NCBI GenBank assembly: GCA_035650355.1 | Contig: DASRHT010000026.1 | Span: 1-64,000 of the forward strand | DNA length: 64,000 bases | Direction: 5' to 3' | From: DASRHT01 sp035650355 | GTDB taxonomy: Bacteria > Chloroflexota > Ktedonobacteria > Ktedonobacterales > Ktedonobacteraceae | In this document: piece by piece, positions 35,698 to 46,100 of the stretch | Layout of the letters: each line of letters opens with the position of its first letter | Position numbering within the stretch: the stretch's first letter is position 1 | Position numbers and translations under genes: made by a program | Notes under the pieces: generated by a model | Seen by the model: only the letters and a program-made list of their open reading frames with translations | What the model was told of the DNA's origin: nothing | The model's database searches: none

Positions 35698-37527
35698 ATG
35701 AAGAGGGAGATGTATAAACCTGAGATCCGTTATCTTCAGTTTATATCACTAATGCTGTTCGTTTTTCTTTATAGTCTTGCTCTGCCGCAGCCTGTAGCAG
35801 CGCGTACAACATCGATAGGGTTTGATGTATCTTCACCCGCTGAGTGTCGTCAACCGGCAGAGGTAAACGACAAATCGCTGCTCATCGTGCTGCTTGATCG
35901 TTCCGGCAGCCTGACTTTGCAGCCGTCGCCAACCGATCCGAACCTCTATAGCACTTCAGTCACCAAAGCTCTTACCGATTTATGGCCCGGTGACATGGCG
36001 GTAATCCCTTTTAGTGGTGACACCCCCAATTTGCCAATCCTCGGTCCGGCCACGCTTTCAAATCCAGTCCAGCGGGCCGACCTCAAGAAAGCAATAGAAG
36101 GCTTTCCCATTGGAGGGGACACCCCTCTGGAACCGGCGATGCAGGAGGCCCTTGATCTGCTGCATCGCAATGGGACTCCCGCTGGCTCTCGCGTCGTTAT
36201 CATTACAGATGGCAATCCGACGGGAATTGGTAACAACGATGGACCACATCAGGAGAACACGATCCGCACACAGCTTATCCCGCAGTACTGCCAGCAAGGG
36301 ATTCCCGTCAGAGCCTTTGGCCTGACTATCGATCCTAACACGCCTGATGGGCAAGACGCTACTCGTCTGCTCTCTGATATCGCGAATGGCACGGGGACAA
36401 TCTATACCAATGTAACAAGTCCTGAACAGCTTGGCTTGCAGGTAACGAAGTTATATGCAGAGTGGCTGCATCTAAACTTCCAGCAAATCAATGGTCAGGG
36501 AAGCAACTTTGCCGTTCCTATTGACCGCTTTGCTCAGCAGGTAGCTTTTGTCTCGTTTCGTTCGGCAGAAAACTACCAGATCACATTGATCGACCCTAAT
36601 AATCAGCCAGTGACAACCGGCGTCCAGAAGTCTACGCCCCCAGATAGACATTATGAAATTGATAACCTGCTTGTTGTCACGCCCGGCACCTACACCATCA
36701 ATACTGGTGGCGATCCCAATGCCCAGGTCTATGTGCTGATCAACTCGCCGCTGCATGTGCAGTTAGTCGCGCCGCCAGAGAACACGCTGAACGATGCGAG
36801 CAAACGGATCGATCTTAAAGCTGCATTCTTCGATGGGACGGCGCAGATTACCCCAACCGCTAGCGATGGCGCGCAAATTAAGGCGTTCGTCACCTTCTTG
36901 GTGAATGGGCACCCAGTTGGTTCTACTAACGAGATTGTAATGACCCAGCAAAATGGCCCTTTTTTCAGCGGAAAAACTCTGGTCTACAAGCAGCCTGGAG
37001 AGTTGCAAATCGATCTGATTGGCACATATGACAATATACAGCGGGAAAGCACTGTTACTCTGCGTTTGCGCCAGCCCGCCCCTGCGCCGTCGCCGCCATC
37101 GCCGCCACCGCTCTGGCTGTTCATACTGCTTGGGGGCCTTGTTCTCTGCATCCTGATAGCCCTGTTCTGGTGGTTTCGTGGGACGCGGCCTAAAGACTTC
37201 AGAGGCTGGATCTGTAGTGTAGAAGGCGAGCCGAGACAGGTTGATCTGAACAAAGTCCGAAAAGCTGTGATTCGTTCTGACAAACTGGCGTTGATGGGGG
37301 ATCTTAATTTTGGTACAGCCATCTTTGAGCTTCAGTTTCAAAAAAACAAGCAACCCGTGATCAAAGTGGCAAGTGGCAATACAACAAAGATCTTCGTCGG
37401 ACCACCTGATGCGCAGGCCCTGATGAAAGACCAGCGGGAATTGAATGTGGGCGATTATATCACTCCTGAGGATGGAGAGACGGTTGCTTATACAGGCAGT
37501 CCGCAATCGATACAAGACTTTTTTTAA
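35698..37527 (+). CDS. Membrane vWA-domain protein
   Basis: 609 residues, first gene of the rightward array. A signal peptide (hydrophobic SLMLFVFLYSLALP, then VAA) is followed by an extracytoplasmic von Willebrand A domain with an intact metal site: LLDRSGSLT near residue 66, the Thr in GGDTPLEPAM near 140 and IITDGNPTG. A second beta-rich region (~260-450) precedes a Pro-rich spacer and one transmembrane helix (about 470-492, PPLWLFILLGGLVLCILIAL). The cytosolic tail (~110 residues, FRGWICSVEG onward) looks beta-rich. The topology would let an outside ligand-binding vWA report to the tubulin-like protein encoded 41 bp downstream. Confidence 0.85.
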   Translation: MKREMYKPEIRYLQFISLMLFVFLYSLALPQPVAARTTSIGFDVSSPAECRQPAEVNDKSLLIVLLDRSGSLTLQPSPTDPNLYSTSVTKALTDLWPGDMAVIPFSGDTPNLPILGPATLSNPVQRADLKKAIEGFPIGGDTPLEPAMQEALDLLHRNGTPAGSRVVIITDGNPTGIGNNDGPHQENTIRTQLIPQYCQQGIPVRAFGLTIDPNTPDGQDATRLLSDIANGTGTIYTNVTSPEQLGLQVTKLYAEWLHLNFQQINGQGSNFAVPIDRFAQQVAFVSFRSAENYQITLIDPNNQPVTTGVQKSTPPDRHYEIDNLLVVTPGTYTINTGGDPNAQVYVLINSPLHVQLVAPPENTLNDASKRIDLKAAFFDGTAQITPTASDGAQIKAFVTFLVNGHPVGSTNEIVMTQQNGPFFSGKTLVYKQPGELQIDLIGTYDNIQRESTVTLRLRQPAPAPSPPSPPPLWLFILLGGLVLCILIALFWWFRGTRPKDFRGWICSVEGEPRQVDLNKVRKAVIRSDKLALMGDLNFGTAIFELQFQKNKQPVIKVASGNTTKIFVGPPDAQALMKDQRELNVGDYITPEDGETVAYTGSPQSIQDFF

Positions 37528-37568
37528 GACAATGGCTTGCATTTAACGGTTTAAGGAGAGATTGAAGT

Positions 37569-40088
37569 ATGGCTCGCAAAGTGCTTGTGATAACCGCCGG
37601 GACTATAGCCGCCGGTGTTGGGGTGGAATTTCTCAAACAGATTAAAAATCATAAGGCCAGTGACCTCCAGGCGCTTGTGCGCTATCTGGATACTGCCCAC
37701 CTTCCCACACGCTATCCAGATGATATTCACGATGGTGAGTGGGCACAGATGACTATTGATCCGCATTTTATCGATGCTATCAGCCGCAATAGAGATCGCT
37801 ACCCGGAATTGAAAGCCTTGCTCTATAGTGACCTGTTACCGACTATCCAGGGATCTGGCGGTGGTAGTATCCGCTATAATGGGGCGGGCGCAATAGAGGT
37901 GAACCATGAGAGGATAAAAAGATGGTTGAGAGCCGCCATTACCCAGTTGATCTCAACCGATGAAGGTCAGATCAATCTCTCGATTGCCGTCGTTGTCAGC
38001 GCGGTCGGAGCTACCGGTGGTGGCTCACTTGAGCGGCTGATCAATATCATCATAGAGACTGCTCAGGACGCCAATTTGCCTGAACCCCTCCATTGCGACG
38101 TGTTCATCCTGCAACCAGGAGCGAAAGAGGTCACTGATCTAAATCTGGCTAATACCCTCGCCCTTTATGCTGAAATGGCGGCGACCCGGCTCTTACAACA
38201 AAATGCGGGCATGAGGAATAATCGGGGGCGCGTCATTACGGTGGGCTGGGGCAGTCAAAGCCATATGGCTTCCATCGAACAACTGAAAGAGGCGACGGCA
38301 ACCCTGATGCGGGTGACTCATGATCCCAGCACGGATATCGCTGCCGAATTTGAGGAACGCGCGGTCGATAACCACGCCTTGCTCCAATTGGACAGCCAGA
38401 CAGGATTACCTTCCTACCTGTCCTCGGCTACCGTGGTCACGATTAGCTTAGGCGATTTAGAAGAGAAAATCATCCAGCGTGATGCGGCCCGATTGATCGA
38501 CTATCTGGTCTTCGGCGGCATCGCCACGGAGACGATGGGCGGCGAATATACGGCGACCACCACTGTGGACCGCCAGGCCAATATCCTGCTCAGCGTCCTC
38601 TCAAGCTTTCTGGGGGGCGAGAGTCCAGAAAAGCGCCACTTATCGCTTCTCAGACGGCTTGGAGAAGCTATCAGCACGCGGAGTTTGCAACTGACAGCCG
38701 CGCAGATGGCAGCTCAAAGCCCTAACGTGAAAGAACAGGCCAACAGGCTCGGCAGTATATGGCAGGCGGACAAAAGAGAGCTTGCAACGGTAGGACGCGA
38801 GAAAGTAGAGAAAAAAGGGGCGGAATTAGCAAGCGGCGCCATCAAGGAGATGTTACAGACGCGCCGGGGCCAGATGGGAACGGGCCTCTCGCTCAAAAAG
38901 CTGCGCGACGACTATCTCGAATTACGTAACTTGCTCGGCACCCTTTTGAAAGTGGCGCAAGATGCCGAGCAGGCAGACCCCAAACGCGCCAATGTCTCTG
39001 AAGAAGGGGTGCGCCGTAGCATCGAGGCATTGGAGAGAGCCAATCGTTTTAACAGGCAGTCACTTTTAGATCAGGCCCTCGGAGCAGTACAAAACAATAT
39101 CATCAACGAGCGACAGCGAGAAATCTTGCCGATTGCGACGCAAGTCCTCAAAGAGTTAGAGCGCCACGTCGCCGAGTCCTTCCGTAATCTCGATCTGGTC
39201 CTACAAAAGTTGAATAGACAGCGCAAAACCAATCTGGTCTGGGCTTCGGCTGATAAACCCTTGCGCGTTGAAATCAACCATCCGTTGCATATACCCGTGC
39301 TGGCCGACGATGAGCAGATCAGGAGCTACGCCAATCAAGTGAGCATCTTTGAAGCCGGATCGCGAGCAAAAACAACGACCGTTGGTCGCCTGATGACAGG
39401 TGAAGAAGCAACTATCGATCCCCTGGCAGAATTCCGTAAATGGATGGAAGACGCTAATCTGCTGGACGCGCTCTTTAAAGGGAATGTTGATTCGCTTTTA
39501 AATGTCGCGCTGACTTTTGCCAGAGATTACGTCCATAAGGAGGTTGAGAAACACTCGGTCATCGAGGTGATTTTCCAGACAGATGAGGCGATATTGCTTG
39601 AACGCCTCAAGGAGGCCGCCAGAAGAGCGCATGCATCGGTGAGTTTTAGCGATCAGTTTGCTCCCGACAACCGCCAGGCCCGCCTGGTCAGCGCGTATTA
39701 CGACAAAGATGAAGAGCGGGCGGCGCTCCTGGCGGCGATTAATGAGGCGTTTGGGCAAGGAAATTGCCAGCTCCTCAAATCCAGAGACAAGACGGAGATC
39801 GTCGTCTTCTATTATGTGGATGGTTTACCCCTGTCCGCCATCAATGATCTTTCCGGTCGTTGCCTGGACGCGTTTTTGAAACGCCGTCACGACTGGTATC
39901 AACAACAAAAGCAGTCCCCCAATGGCAAGGTCCAGCCCGGCTATAACCACTATATAGGGGTTCCTGTCTATAGCGGCCAGGATGCGGAGAAGCGCGTGCT
40001 TGATACCGGCATTATCAAGCGGCTTTATCAGGTCAAGCGGCTCCATGTAAAAGATTATCCTGCTGGCGATATTCCCGAATTACAGTAG
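37569..40088 (+). CDS. Tubulin/FtsZ-superfamily protein (Tubulin-like, large)
   Basis: 839 residues. The GTP-binding signature loop is SAVGATGGGSLERL (residues 144-157), matching the GGGTGSG-type T4 loop; the N-terminal KVLVITAGTIAAGVGVEFLK fits the T1 loop strand. Positions 160-330 follow the tubulin-like fold (DVFILQPGAKEVTD, ANTLALYAEMAA). The C-terminal ~500 residues are helical and charged, with coiled-coil-like stretches around 390-560, so the protein is about twice the size of FtsZ. Related tubulin-like proteins next to vWA genes have been proposed to take part in membrane remodelling. AAGGAGAGA precedes the ATG. Polymerisation and GTPase activity are predictions. Confidence 0.75.
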   Translation: MARKVLVITAGTIAAGVGVEFLKQIKNHKASDLQALVRYLDTAHLPTRYPDDIHDGEWAQMTIDPHFIDAISRNRDRYPELKALLYSDLLPTIQGSGGGSIRYNGAGAIEVNHERIKRWLRAAITQLISTDEGQINLSIAVVVSAVGATGGGSLERLINIIIETAQDANLPEPLHCDVFILQPGAKEVTDLNLANTLALYAEMAATRLLQQNAGMRNNRGRVITVGWGSQSHMASIEQLKEATATLMRVTHDPSTDIAAEFEERAVDNHALLQLDSQTGLPSYLSSATVVTISLGDLEEKIIQRDAARLIDYLVFGGIATETMGGEYTATTTVDRQANILLSVLSSFLGGESPEKRHLSLLRRLGEAISTRSLQLTAAQMAAQSPNVKEQANRLGSIWQADKRELATVGREKVEKKGAELASGAIKEMLQTRRGQMGTGLSLKKLRDDYLELRNLLGTLLKVAQDAEQADPKRANVSEEGVRRSIEALERANRFNRQSLLDQALGAVQNNIINERQREILPIATQVLKELERHVAESFRNLDLVLQKLNRQRKTNLVWASADKPLRVEINHPLHIPVLADDEQIRSYANQVSIFEAGSRAKTTTVGRLMTGEEATIDPLAEFRKWMEDANLLDALFKGNVDSLLNVALTFARDYVHKEVEKHSVIEVIFQTDEAILLERLKEAARRAHASVSFSDQFAPDNRQARLVSAYYDKDEERAALLAAINEAFGQGNCQLLKSRDKTEIVVFYYVDGLPLSAINDLSGRCLDAFLKRRHDWYQQQKQSPNGKVQPGYNHYIGVPVYSGQDAEKRVLDTGIIKRLYQVKRLHVKDYPAGDIPELQ

Positions 40089-40154
40089 AAAAGCGGGAGG
40101 CTAAAACAGTGAAGAAGTGGTTCATGGAAAATTAGTGGTAAAGGAAGAAGAAGA

Positions 40155-42917
40155 ATGTCTCAAAATGGCAGCTTCTGGAGGGAGGAGTGGTATGAGGAGC
40201 TGGCTCAATTGCATCTTCCAGGGCCTTCCGTGGTGATCGATGTGCGCCGAGGCGCTGATCGTGACCCGTCTGTGATCAGGAATATTGGCATGGAGCTGAA
40301 AGAATTAAGTACCGAGATGGAACTGCACCAGGTCTATCGCTGGCGCTACCTGACCAACTGTATCGATCTCTTCAAGCTGGTTCCCTCGCACTGGGAGGAT
40401 GGGCCAGCAAACGAGGCAACTCATTTTACGCTCACCCCGCTCGATGGTCGGCCTGAACCGCTGAGCGGGAAAAAAGAACTTGTCGATGAACTGGTGAGGG
40501 AACATCTTGACGTTGTGCGCACCAATCGTATCAGCGCTGGCAGTGACCACAAAACACATTTTCTCGGCGATACGATAATCGATCCTGCGCAAGCAACCAC
40601 CTGTGTATTCTTCCTGGTTGATGCAGAGGATACAGATTCGCTCCTCAATGCTGCCATTTATGCGCAGTGGCTGAGAAGCGCGTATCACGAGGATGGGGAT
40701 GCTGGCCGTTCCGGTCGAGATAAAAGGATCAGCACCAGCGCGATCTGTATGAACGTGAATCCTCATGTTCATCACCCTCATATCCTTGCCCAACACTTGA
40801 ACTATGACGCAAAGAGCCATCCAGCTCTTGATGCAGTAATACTCCTGTATACCTACAGCGACAATGATGCGTACATCGGTGGCAGCACGCAGTTGCATCA
40901 GGTAGAGTTGACGCTTTACTCCCTCCTATTGTGTCCATTGGAGAGTCTGGCGGAGTTTGGAGAGTGTTTATTGGGAGAGCAACGTCCCGGCGCTTATGTC
41001 TATCACGAGGAGAACTCACAATTGACGGCGCTCCCGTGGCCCATCTTCATCGTCGGGATATCGTCATTGGAATATTCCGCAAGATGGGGGGCCAGGTGGT
41101 TAGATTACGGGCTGGTGGCGAAAATTATCGAAGTCATCCATGAAGATGATGTGATCAATCGCGGGGATGAAAATGATAAGATTCAGAAAGCGGTGCAGAA
41201 AGAAGTCGCCAGCTTTTTGCGGGAAATACACGCGCTCCTCTTTGGCGGCGCTGCCGACATATTGCCAGAAATTCGGGTGTTTAAAGCGTTAAACAACTAT
41301 CTGGCCTCTTCCCCTTTTCGCGCAAAAGGACTCACTGCCTCCGTACAGGAACTTAACGCTTTTGTTCAGCAGGTGGTGCAATTTTACATCGGGAACGATA
41401 ATTCGCTTGTGGGCAGCCTGGCAGGCGCTCATTTGATCCCTGAACAAATCAAAAAGGGCTATCTGCGTGTTGCCGGCGACGAGAGTCACGATGCCACAAA
41501 AATCCACGAGCTTTACCACCGTCTGCTGCAAACTCAATCTCACGCGGTGTACCTGCCTATCTCGCTCTTTGAGCATGTGCGTGGCAGCATGCCTCGTGCG
41601 TTCCAGCAGCTCTCCGAATTGGAGGAACACATCGAAGCCATACGCCGAGACGCCGGCTATCTGCTTGATTTAAAAGATGCCGCTGCACAATTTCAGTGGC
41701 AAGCCAATAACGAGTTGCGGGCGCTTAAACGTTTGACCGATAGCTACCGCTGGCCGTTTACCGGTCGGGTGCAGCGGCAGCGAGAAGCATGTTGTACCAG
41801 GCTAAAAATTATTGTGCAGAATCACATAAATCAGGTCAAGCAAGCTATTGCTGCAAGGGTGGCGCTCGCGCTGCTCCAGGAGGTCGGGTTGTATGACCCG
41901 GAGAACAAACTCTGCCTCTTTCATGAACGTCTGAAGAAGCTTGACGCGGCAATGCAGGAGGCCCGGCCCCGTGCGTCTCTCGAAAAGCAGAGGGCATATA
42001 AGCGACTGGCAGTCAGTTTAAGGCAGAGCCAGGGCAGGCCCTCTCTGGGGCTGTTCAAACTACGCCCTGACAACCGCCAGGATTGGCTGGACCTGACACA
42101 AATTACCGAGTCCTTCGAGTCTGCTGCCAGAGAACTTGAGGCAACGCCAGAATATCTGGAATTATTAGTCAAATGGCTGTTTCTCCTGATAGGGGGCGCC
42201 GATCCTGTAGAGATTGTAGTGCGTCATTTACGTGAGAATGCGCAAAGAAGAGAAAAATTTGCTGATGTCGGCGTCTTATCCCAGATGGAGATATATGTTT
42301 ACAGCACCATGCTGGTAGCGGTTTTGCTCCTTTTCGATATTATGAGCTTTAAACTAGCTTCTGTACAACACCTGCTAGACCAATATAACAGCATCAGAAA
42401 AAACGCTCTTGTCGAGCGGTCGATCCTGGAAACCGATATCATGGGGTTGCAAAGTATCGTCAGAGAGGCGAGAGCCATGCGCAACAACATGGAAGGAACA
42501 GGCCAGCCCCACCAATTTTCGGGTGTTTCTCCTCTGCATAACCAGTTACTGGAACTCACGCTGGCGGCGTGGGTAAATAATCTCTATGCGGAAGATCCCG
42601 CCTTGGTTCAGGTGCTTGACCGGAGTGGCATACTGGCGCGTCTGGCGAGGGATCACAACGCTCCTGCACTGGTGTTGAAAGATTTGCAAGCGCGAAACCG
42701 CTTGCCAGGGTACCGCGATAATATGGCGGGCGACGATGCTTACTACCTGTTACTAGCTCCTGGTGAGGCCGGCAACGACTTCCTGAGAGAAGCTGCCCTT
42801 GCAGGTTTCGCCCATATACGTACAGTACGGTTCCCTGATCCAGAAAAGCTGATCTACTTACATATTCATCGCATCCATCAGGCGTTTCCTGGTCTCGTTC
42901 TACCTTCACCGGAATAG
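40155..42917 (+). CDS. Large partner protein of the tubulin-like array (paralogue 1)
   Basis: 920 residues, not assignable to a named family by eye. It is a diverged paralogue of the 1334-residue protein encoded next: both share an opening VVIDVR/LVIDMR strand with a following WR(Y/C)LTN motif, a central SSLEYSARWGARWLDYGL (SMEHSARWGRRWLDYSL in the other) and a C-terminal FPDPEKLIYLHIHR-type ending. The middle (~480-750) is helical with Arg/Lys-rich segments. One hydrophobic stretch near residue 715-735 could be a membrane or core helix. Coding starts 66 bp after the tubulin gene with AAGGAAGAAGAAG upstream. Conserved position in the array suggests a scaffold or adaptor for the tubulin-like filament. 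Confidence 0.6.
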   Translation: MSQNGSFWREEWYEELAQLHLPGPSVVIDVRRGADRDPSVIRNIGMELKELSTEMELHQVYRWRYLTNCIDLFKLVPSHWEDGPANEATHFTLTPLDGRPEPLSGKKELVDELVREHLDVVRTNRISAGSDHKTHFLGDTIIDPAQATTCVFFLVDAEDTDSLLNAAIYAQWLRSAYHEDGDAGRSGRDKRISTSAICMNVNPHVHHPHILAQHLNYDAKSHPALDAVILLYTYSDNDAYIGGSTQLHQVELTLYSLLLCPLESLAEFGECLLGEQRPGAYVYHEENSQLTALPWPIFIVGISSLEYSARWGARWLDYGLVAKIIEVIHEDDVINRGDENDKIQKAVQKEVASFLREIHALLFGGAADILPEIRVFKALNNYLASSPFRAKGLTASVQELNAFVQQVVQFYIGNDNSLVGSLAGAHLIPEQIKKGYLRVAGDESHDATKIHELYHRLLQTQSHAVYLPISLFEHVRGSMPRAFQQLSELEEHIEAIRRDAGYLLDLKDAAAQFQWQANNELRALKRLTDSYRWPFTGRVQRQREACCTRLKIIVQNHINQVKQAIAARVALALLQEVGLYDPENKLCLFHERLKKLDAAMQEARPRASLEKQRAYKRLAVSLRQSQGRPSLGLFKLRPDNRQDWLDLTQITESFESAARELEATPEYLELLVKWLFLLIGGADPVEIVVRHLRENAQRREKFADVGVLSQMEIYVYSTMLVAVLLLFDIMSFKLASVQHLLDQYNSIRKNALVERSILETDIMGLQSIVREARAMRNNMEGTGQPHQFSGVSPLHNQLLELTLAAWVNNLYAEDPALVQVLDRSGILARLARDHNAPALVLKDLQARNRLPGYRDNMAGDDAYYLLLAPGEAGNDFLREAALAGFAHIRTVRFPDPEKLIYLHIHRIHQAFPGLVLPSPE

Positions 42918-42939
42918 CTTATCCGATTACTTAGCATTT

Positions 42940-43120
42940 AGAGTGTGTCTGATTCTTAGTGTCTTCGCCTTTCGTGGCGGCATCCGTGCGGCTTCGCCGC
43001 GCAAGGAGTGGGAAGTGTGGTGACAACATGCGCAACGCGCATGTTGTCACCACACTTCCCAAACAAGACGAGCGGCGAAGCCGCGAGCGCGCTTTCATAT
43101 TGAGAATCAGACACACACTT
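42940..43120. mobile_element. Palindromic mini-element, copy 2
   Basis: Inserted between the two paralogous partner genes. The ends are inverted repeats (AGAGTGTGTCTGATTCT at 42940-42956 against AGAATCAGACACACACT at 43103-43119, one mismatch) next to TA dinucleotides. The core is a perfect 24-bp stem with a 3-base loop at 43010-43060. Core and arms match the copy at 29303-29482. Non-coding; the TA flanks hint at an IS630/Tc1-type mobiliser, but no transposase is in the window. Confidence 0.65.
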
Positions 43121-43148
43121 AGTACAAAGTTGCGAGGGATTACCAGTT

Positions 43149-46100
43149 ATGCAAAAAGACATGATCGCAGTAAATATTGCTCAAATAGCTGCATTGCCCC
43201 TGCCATCAGCTTCTTTAGTGATAGATATGCGCAGCAATATTCAGGATGATGTGATTGGCCGCCTGCGAGTCGAGATTGCCGATCTCGCTGATGAGATGAA
43301 GGCCCACGATACGCCCTACTGGCGCTGTCTCACAAATTTCCAGGATTTTCGTACGCTGCAGCCCTTGAGCATTGAAGATATAGAGTTCATTCGCTCTCAA
43401 CAGAAACCAGGGCAAACGCAGCAGGCCACGCCAGCACCGCATACCACTACCAGCGCCCCCTCATCAACAGGGCCTCTTGGACCAGCCCAACAGGGTCAAT
43501 CGAGCCCTCGTCCCCAGGATGATCTAGCCAGTTTGATTAGTGCAGGAAGACCTTTTGAGGTTTTTCGACGACACATTGAGGAGATTGCCCAGAAGATCAA
43601 TAACCTTCGGAATAATCGCATCGGCGCCGTCAATGATAAAAGTACTGATGGCATAGTGGGGCAGAGCATCCATGATGCGACTGTGCGCGTAATTTTGCTC
43701 ACTCATGCCGAAGACCGCGCCTCCCTGCTGAACGTCTCGACCTTTGCGGCCCACCTGAAAGAGTATATCGGGAAGTCAGAACACAAGGGATCTCCTGGCC
43801 TGGTGAGCATCACGGTTGTCTGCCTGGACTGTACAGGAGAGGAAGGGCCACCGGCTGATATAATTCGAGGATTGAGTTGGAACAACAAATGGGAGCACCT
43901 GGACACGCTGATCTTCAGCGAGAAATTCGGGGATAATGCCGCTTTTATCGCAGGAGCCATGCAAACGTACCTCGCCGAATTGCTCCTCTACATTTTGCTG
44001 ATCATCCCTCCATTACAACTAAAATCGTCGCCTGCTCCTGATCCGCTGCTGGGTAAACAGCTCCCTGTTGGCGCAGGAGTCAGCACTCCCAAAGGCGAGT
44101 GGGTTTCTCTGCCCCATCACTCCTATCTGGTCGGCCTGGGTTCGATGGAGCACTCGGCTCGTTGGGGGCGGCGCTGGCTTGATTATAGTTTAATCATCTC
44201 CGCCATTGAAGTACTGCAAGATCAGAGCGCAGAAGAAGTCAAGGAAGTGGAGAGAAGTAGAAGCGTGGTATCAAAGTGGCTGGACGATTGGCGTGGGCGA
44301 GTCGAACGCGATACCTTCGAAAAAATACCAGGCTCTATCCGTGCAATGCAGGCCATACCGCATGCAATGAACGTCTCCCGGCCTACGGAACATATATTCA
44401 CCGCGAAAGGTTTCAGTTGGAGTATTGGTGAGATGACCGTAAGCGACCTGGAAAATTACCTCACCAGCGTGGAACACACCTATAATACGCCATTAAATGA
44501 ACGCGCCAAGCGGCTCAAGGAGGTGCAGGACCTGGCGGAGTCGCCGTATGCCGTCTTGCCTCCTACATTACAGGATGCCGTCGATAGTATCCCGCAGATT
44601 CAGCAGCATCTGCGTGAGGCGGAGGGCAACGATGCGCTGCTTAAAAAGGGAGCTCCTCTGGTTGGCTCGCAACTTGAGGCATATCGCGTGCTCAGCGACC
44701 CAAATATCTTCATTGGCGCAACCGGGGCTATTCCGCGCGCGCGTGTGCAGTTAGCGGAGTTAGGTCTTGTCATTGCCGATTTTCAGAGTGGCTCTCAGCA
44801 AACACAGCTCGATCTAATGGAGCGGCGGCTCAAGCTGAAGAATAAAGGGAAAAAGCTGATTGATGATTTAAAAAAGCATAATGAGGCCACTCCGGGGTTA
44901 ATTGCATACCTCAAGCTGGGCATACCTGTAGCTGTCCTGACGTTTATTCTGGCTTTTTGCCTCACCTTCCTTACGGTGATCTTTCTTCTGGCATGGCTGC
45001 AACATATCGTCTTCCTGAGTGCGCCCGACCCTAATGCAGGCTCTTTCTTAAACGCGGCCTTCAATGTGAAGGTTTCTCTGCTGGCATATGTTGCCTGGCT
45101 TGCGATCATTGCGCTGATCCTGGGGGTCCTCTTTATGTTCAGGCGGGCAATCATCGGCGAGAAACGCTCCGCGTGGGCCAAAGAGATCATTTTAGTGCTA
45201 GGGCTGATTGTCTTCGCGTTTGCCGGTCCTGTTCTTTTCTACTCTCAGGGACAATTCGCTAATGATCCCGCCAGCTCTTCCTTCGTGAGCTGGCTGGACC
45301 CGCTCTCGATCTGGAGTGGGATCGCGGCCATTCTTGCCCTGATCATCATTGTGGGAGAGGTGATCTGGTTCTGGTCCTGGCTTGACCATCTGATGGCTCA
45401 GCGTGAGGACATTGTTAAGGCGTTGTATGCGCAGCATAGAGAAGATGTCAACGTGGTAAGACGCTATATCGCCGATACCGTCGCTTTGCAGATTTTGCAG
45501 CGTGCTGGCTTAACTGACGGCAACGGCAGCTTTGGTACGTACTACGAGCGCATTGATCGCTTTCACAACCAGCTTGATGAAATCTCTCGTCAGGCGCAAA
45601 TTCAGCGAGATATGGCCGCCAATCGTCTGGCCTTCAGCTTGAGCGAAGTGCAGCCGGGCGCTCCTAAAACCGGAGGTCCGTGGCTCAAGCTCGATATCCG
45701 TGAAGAATGGCTTGATGTCGTCTCCCTTGCCGCCGGGTTTCAACGCTTAAATAATCATTTAAAGAAGGATGCCGATGAATTAAAAGAGTTTTCTCAACTG
45801 GCGTTACGCATGATGGGGGAGGAAACGCCGATCCAGATTGAGCAGCAGTTTCGCGAAAAGCAGTTCAGCGGCTCCCGCGAGCAGCGCCAATGGCATATCC
45901 TCATGGCGATTATGTCTACCTTAGCGTTGCGCTTCGCTATCGTCGCCCCGACAACAGATAGCCTGACGCCCATTCTTGATCGCTATGAAGCCGTACGCAG
46001 CAAGTCCAGCCAGCAGCCTATCGCCTTAAACAGGCTGATTGATACCTTGCAGAATAGGGTGCGCGACATCAATCTGCGACCCATCTTGACTAATCAGGCA

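Noticed and set aside
37569..40088. Housekeeping FtsZ
   Set aside because: Twice the length, different signature (GATGGGS rather than GGGTGTG), long helical C-terminus and no division genes nearby.
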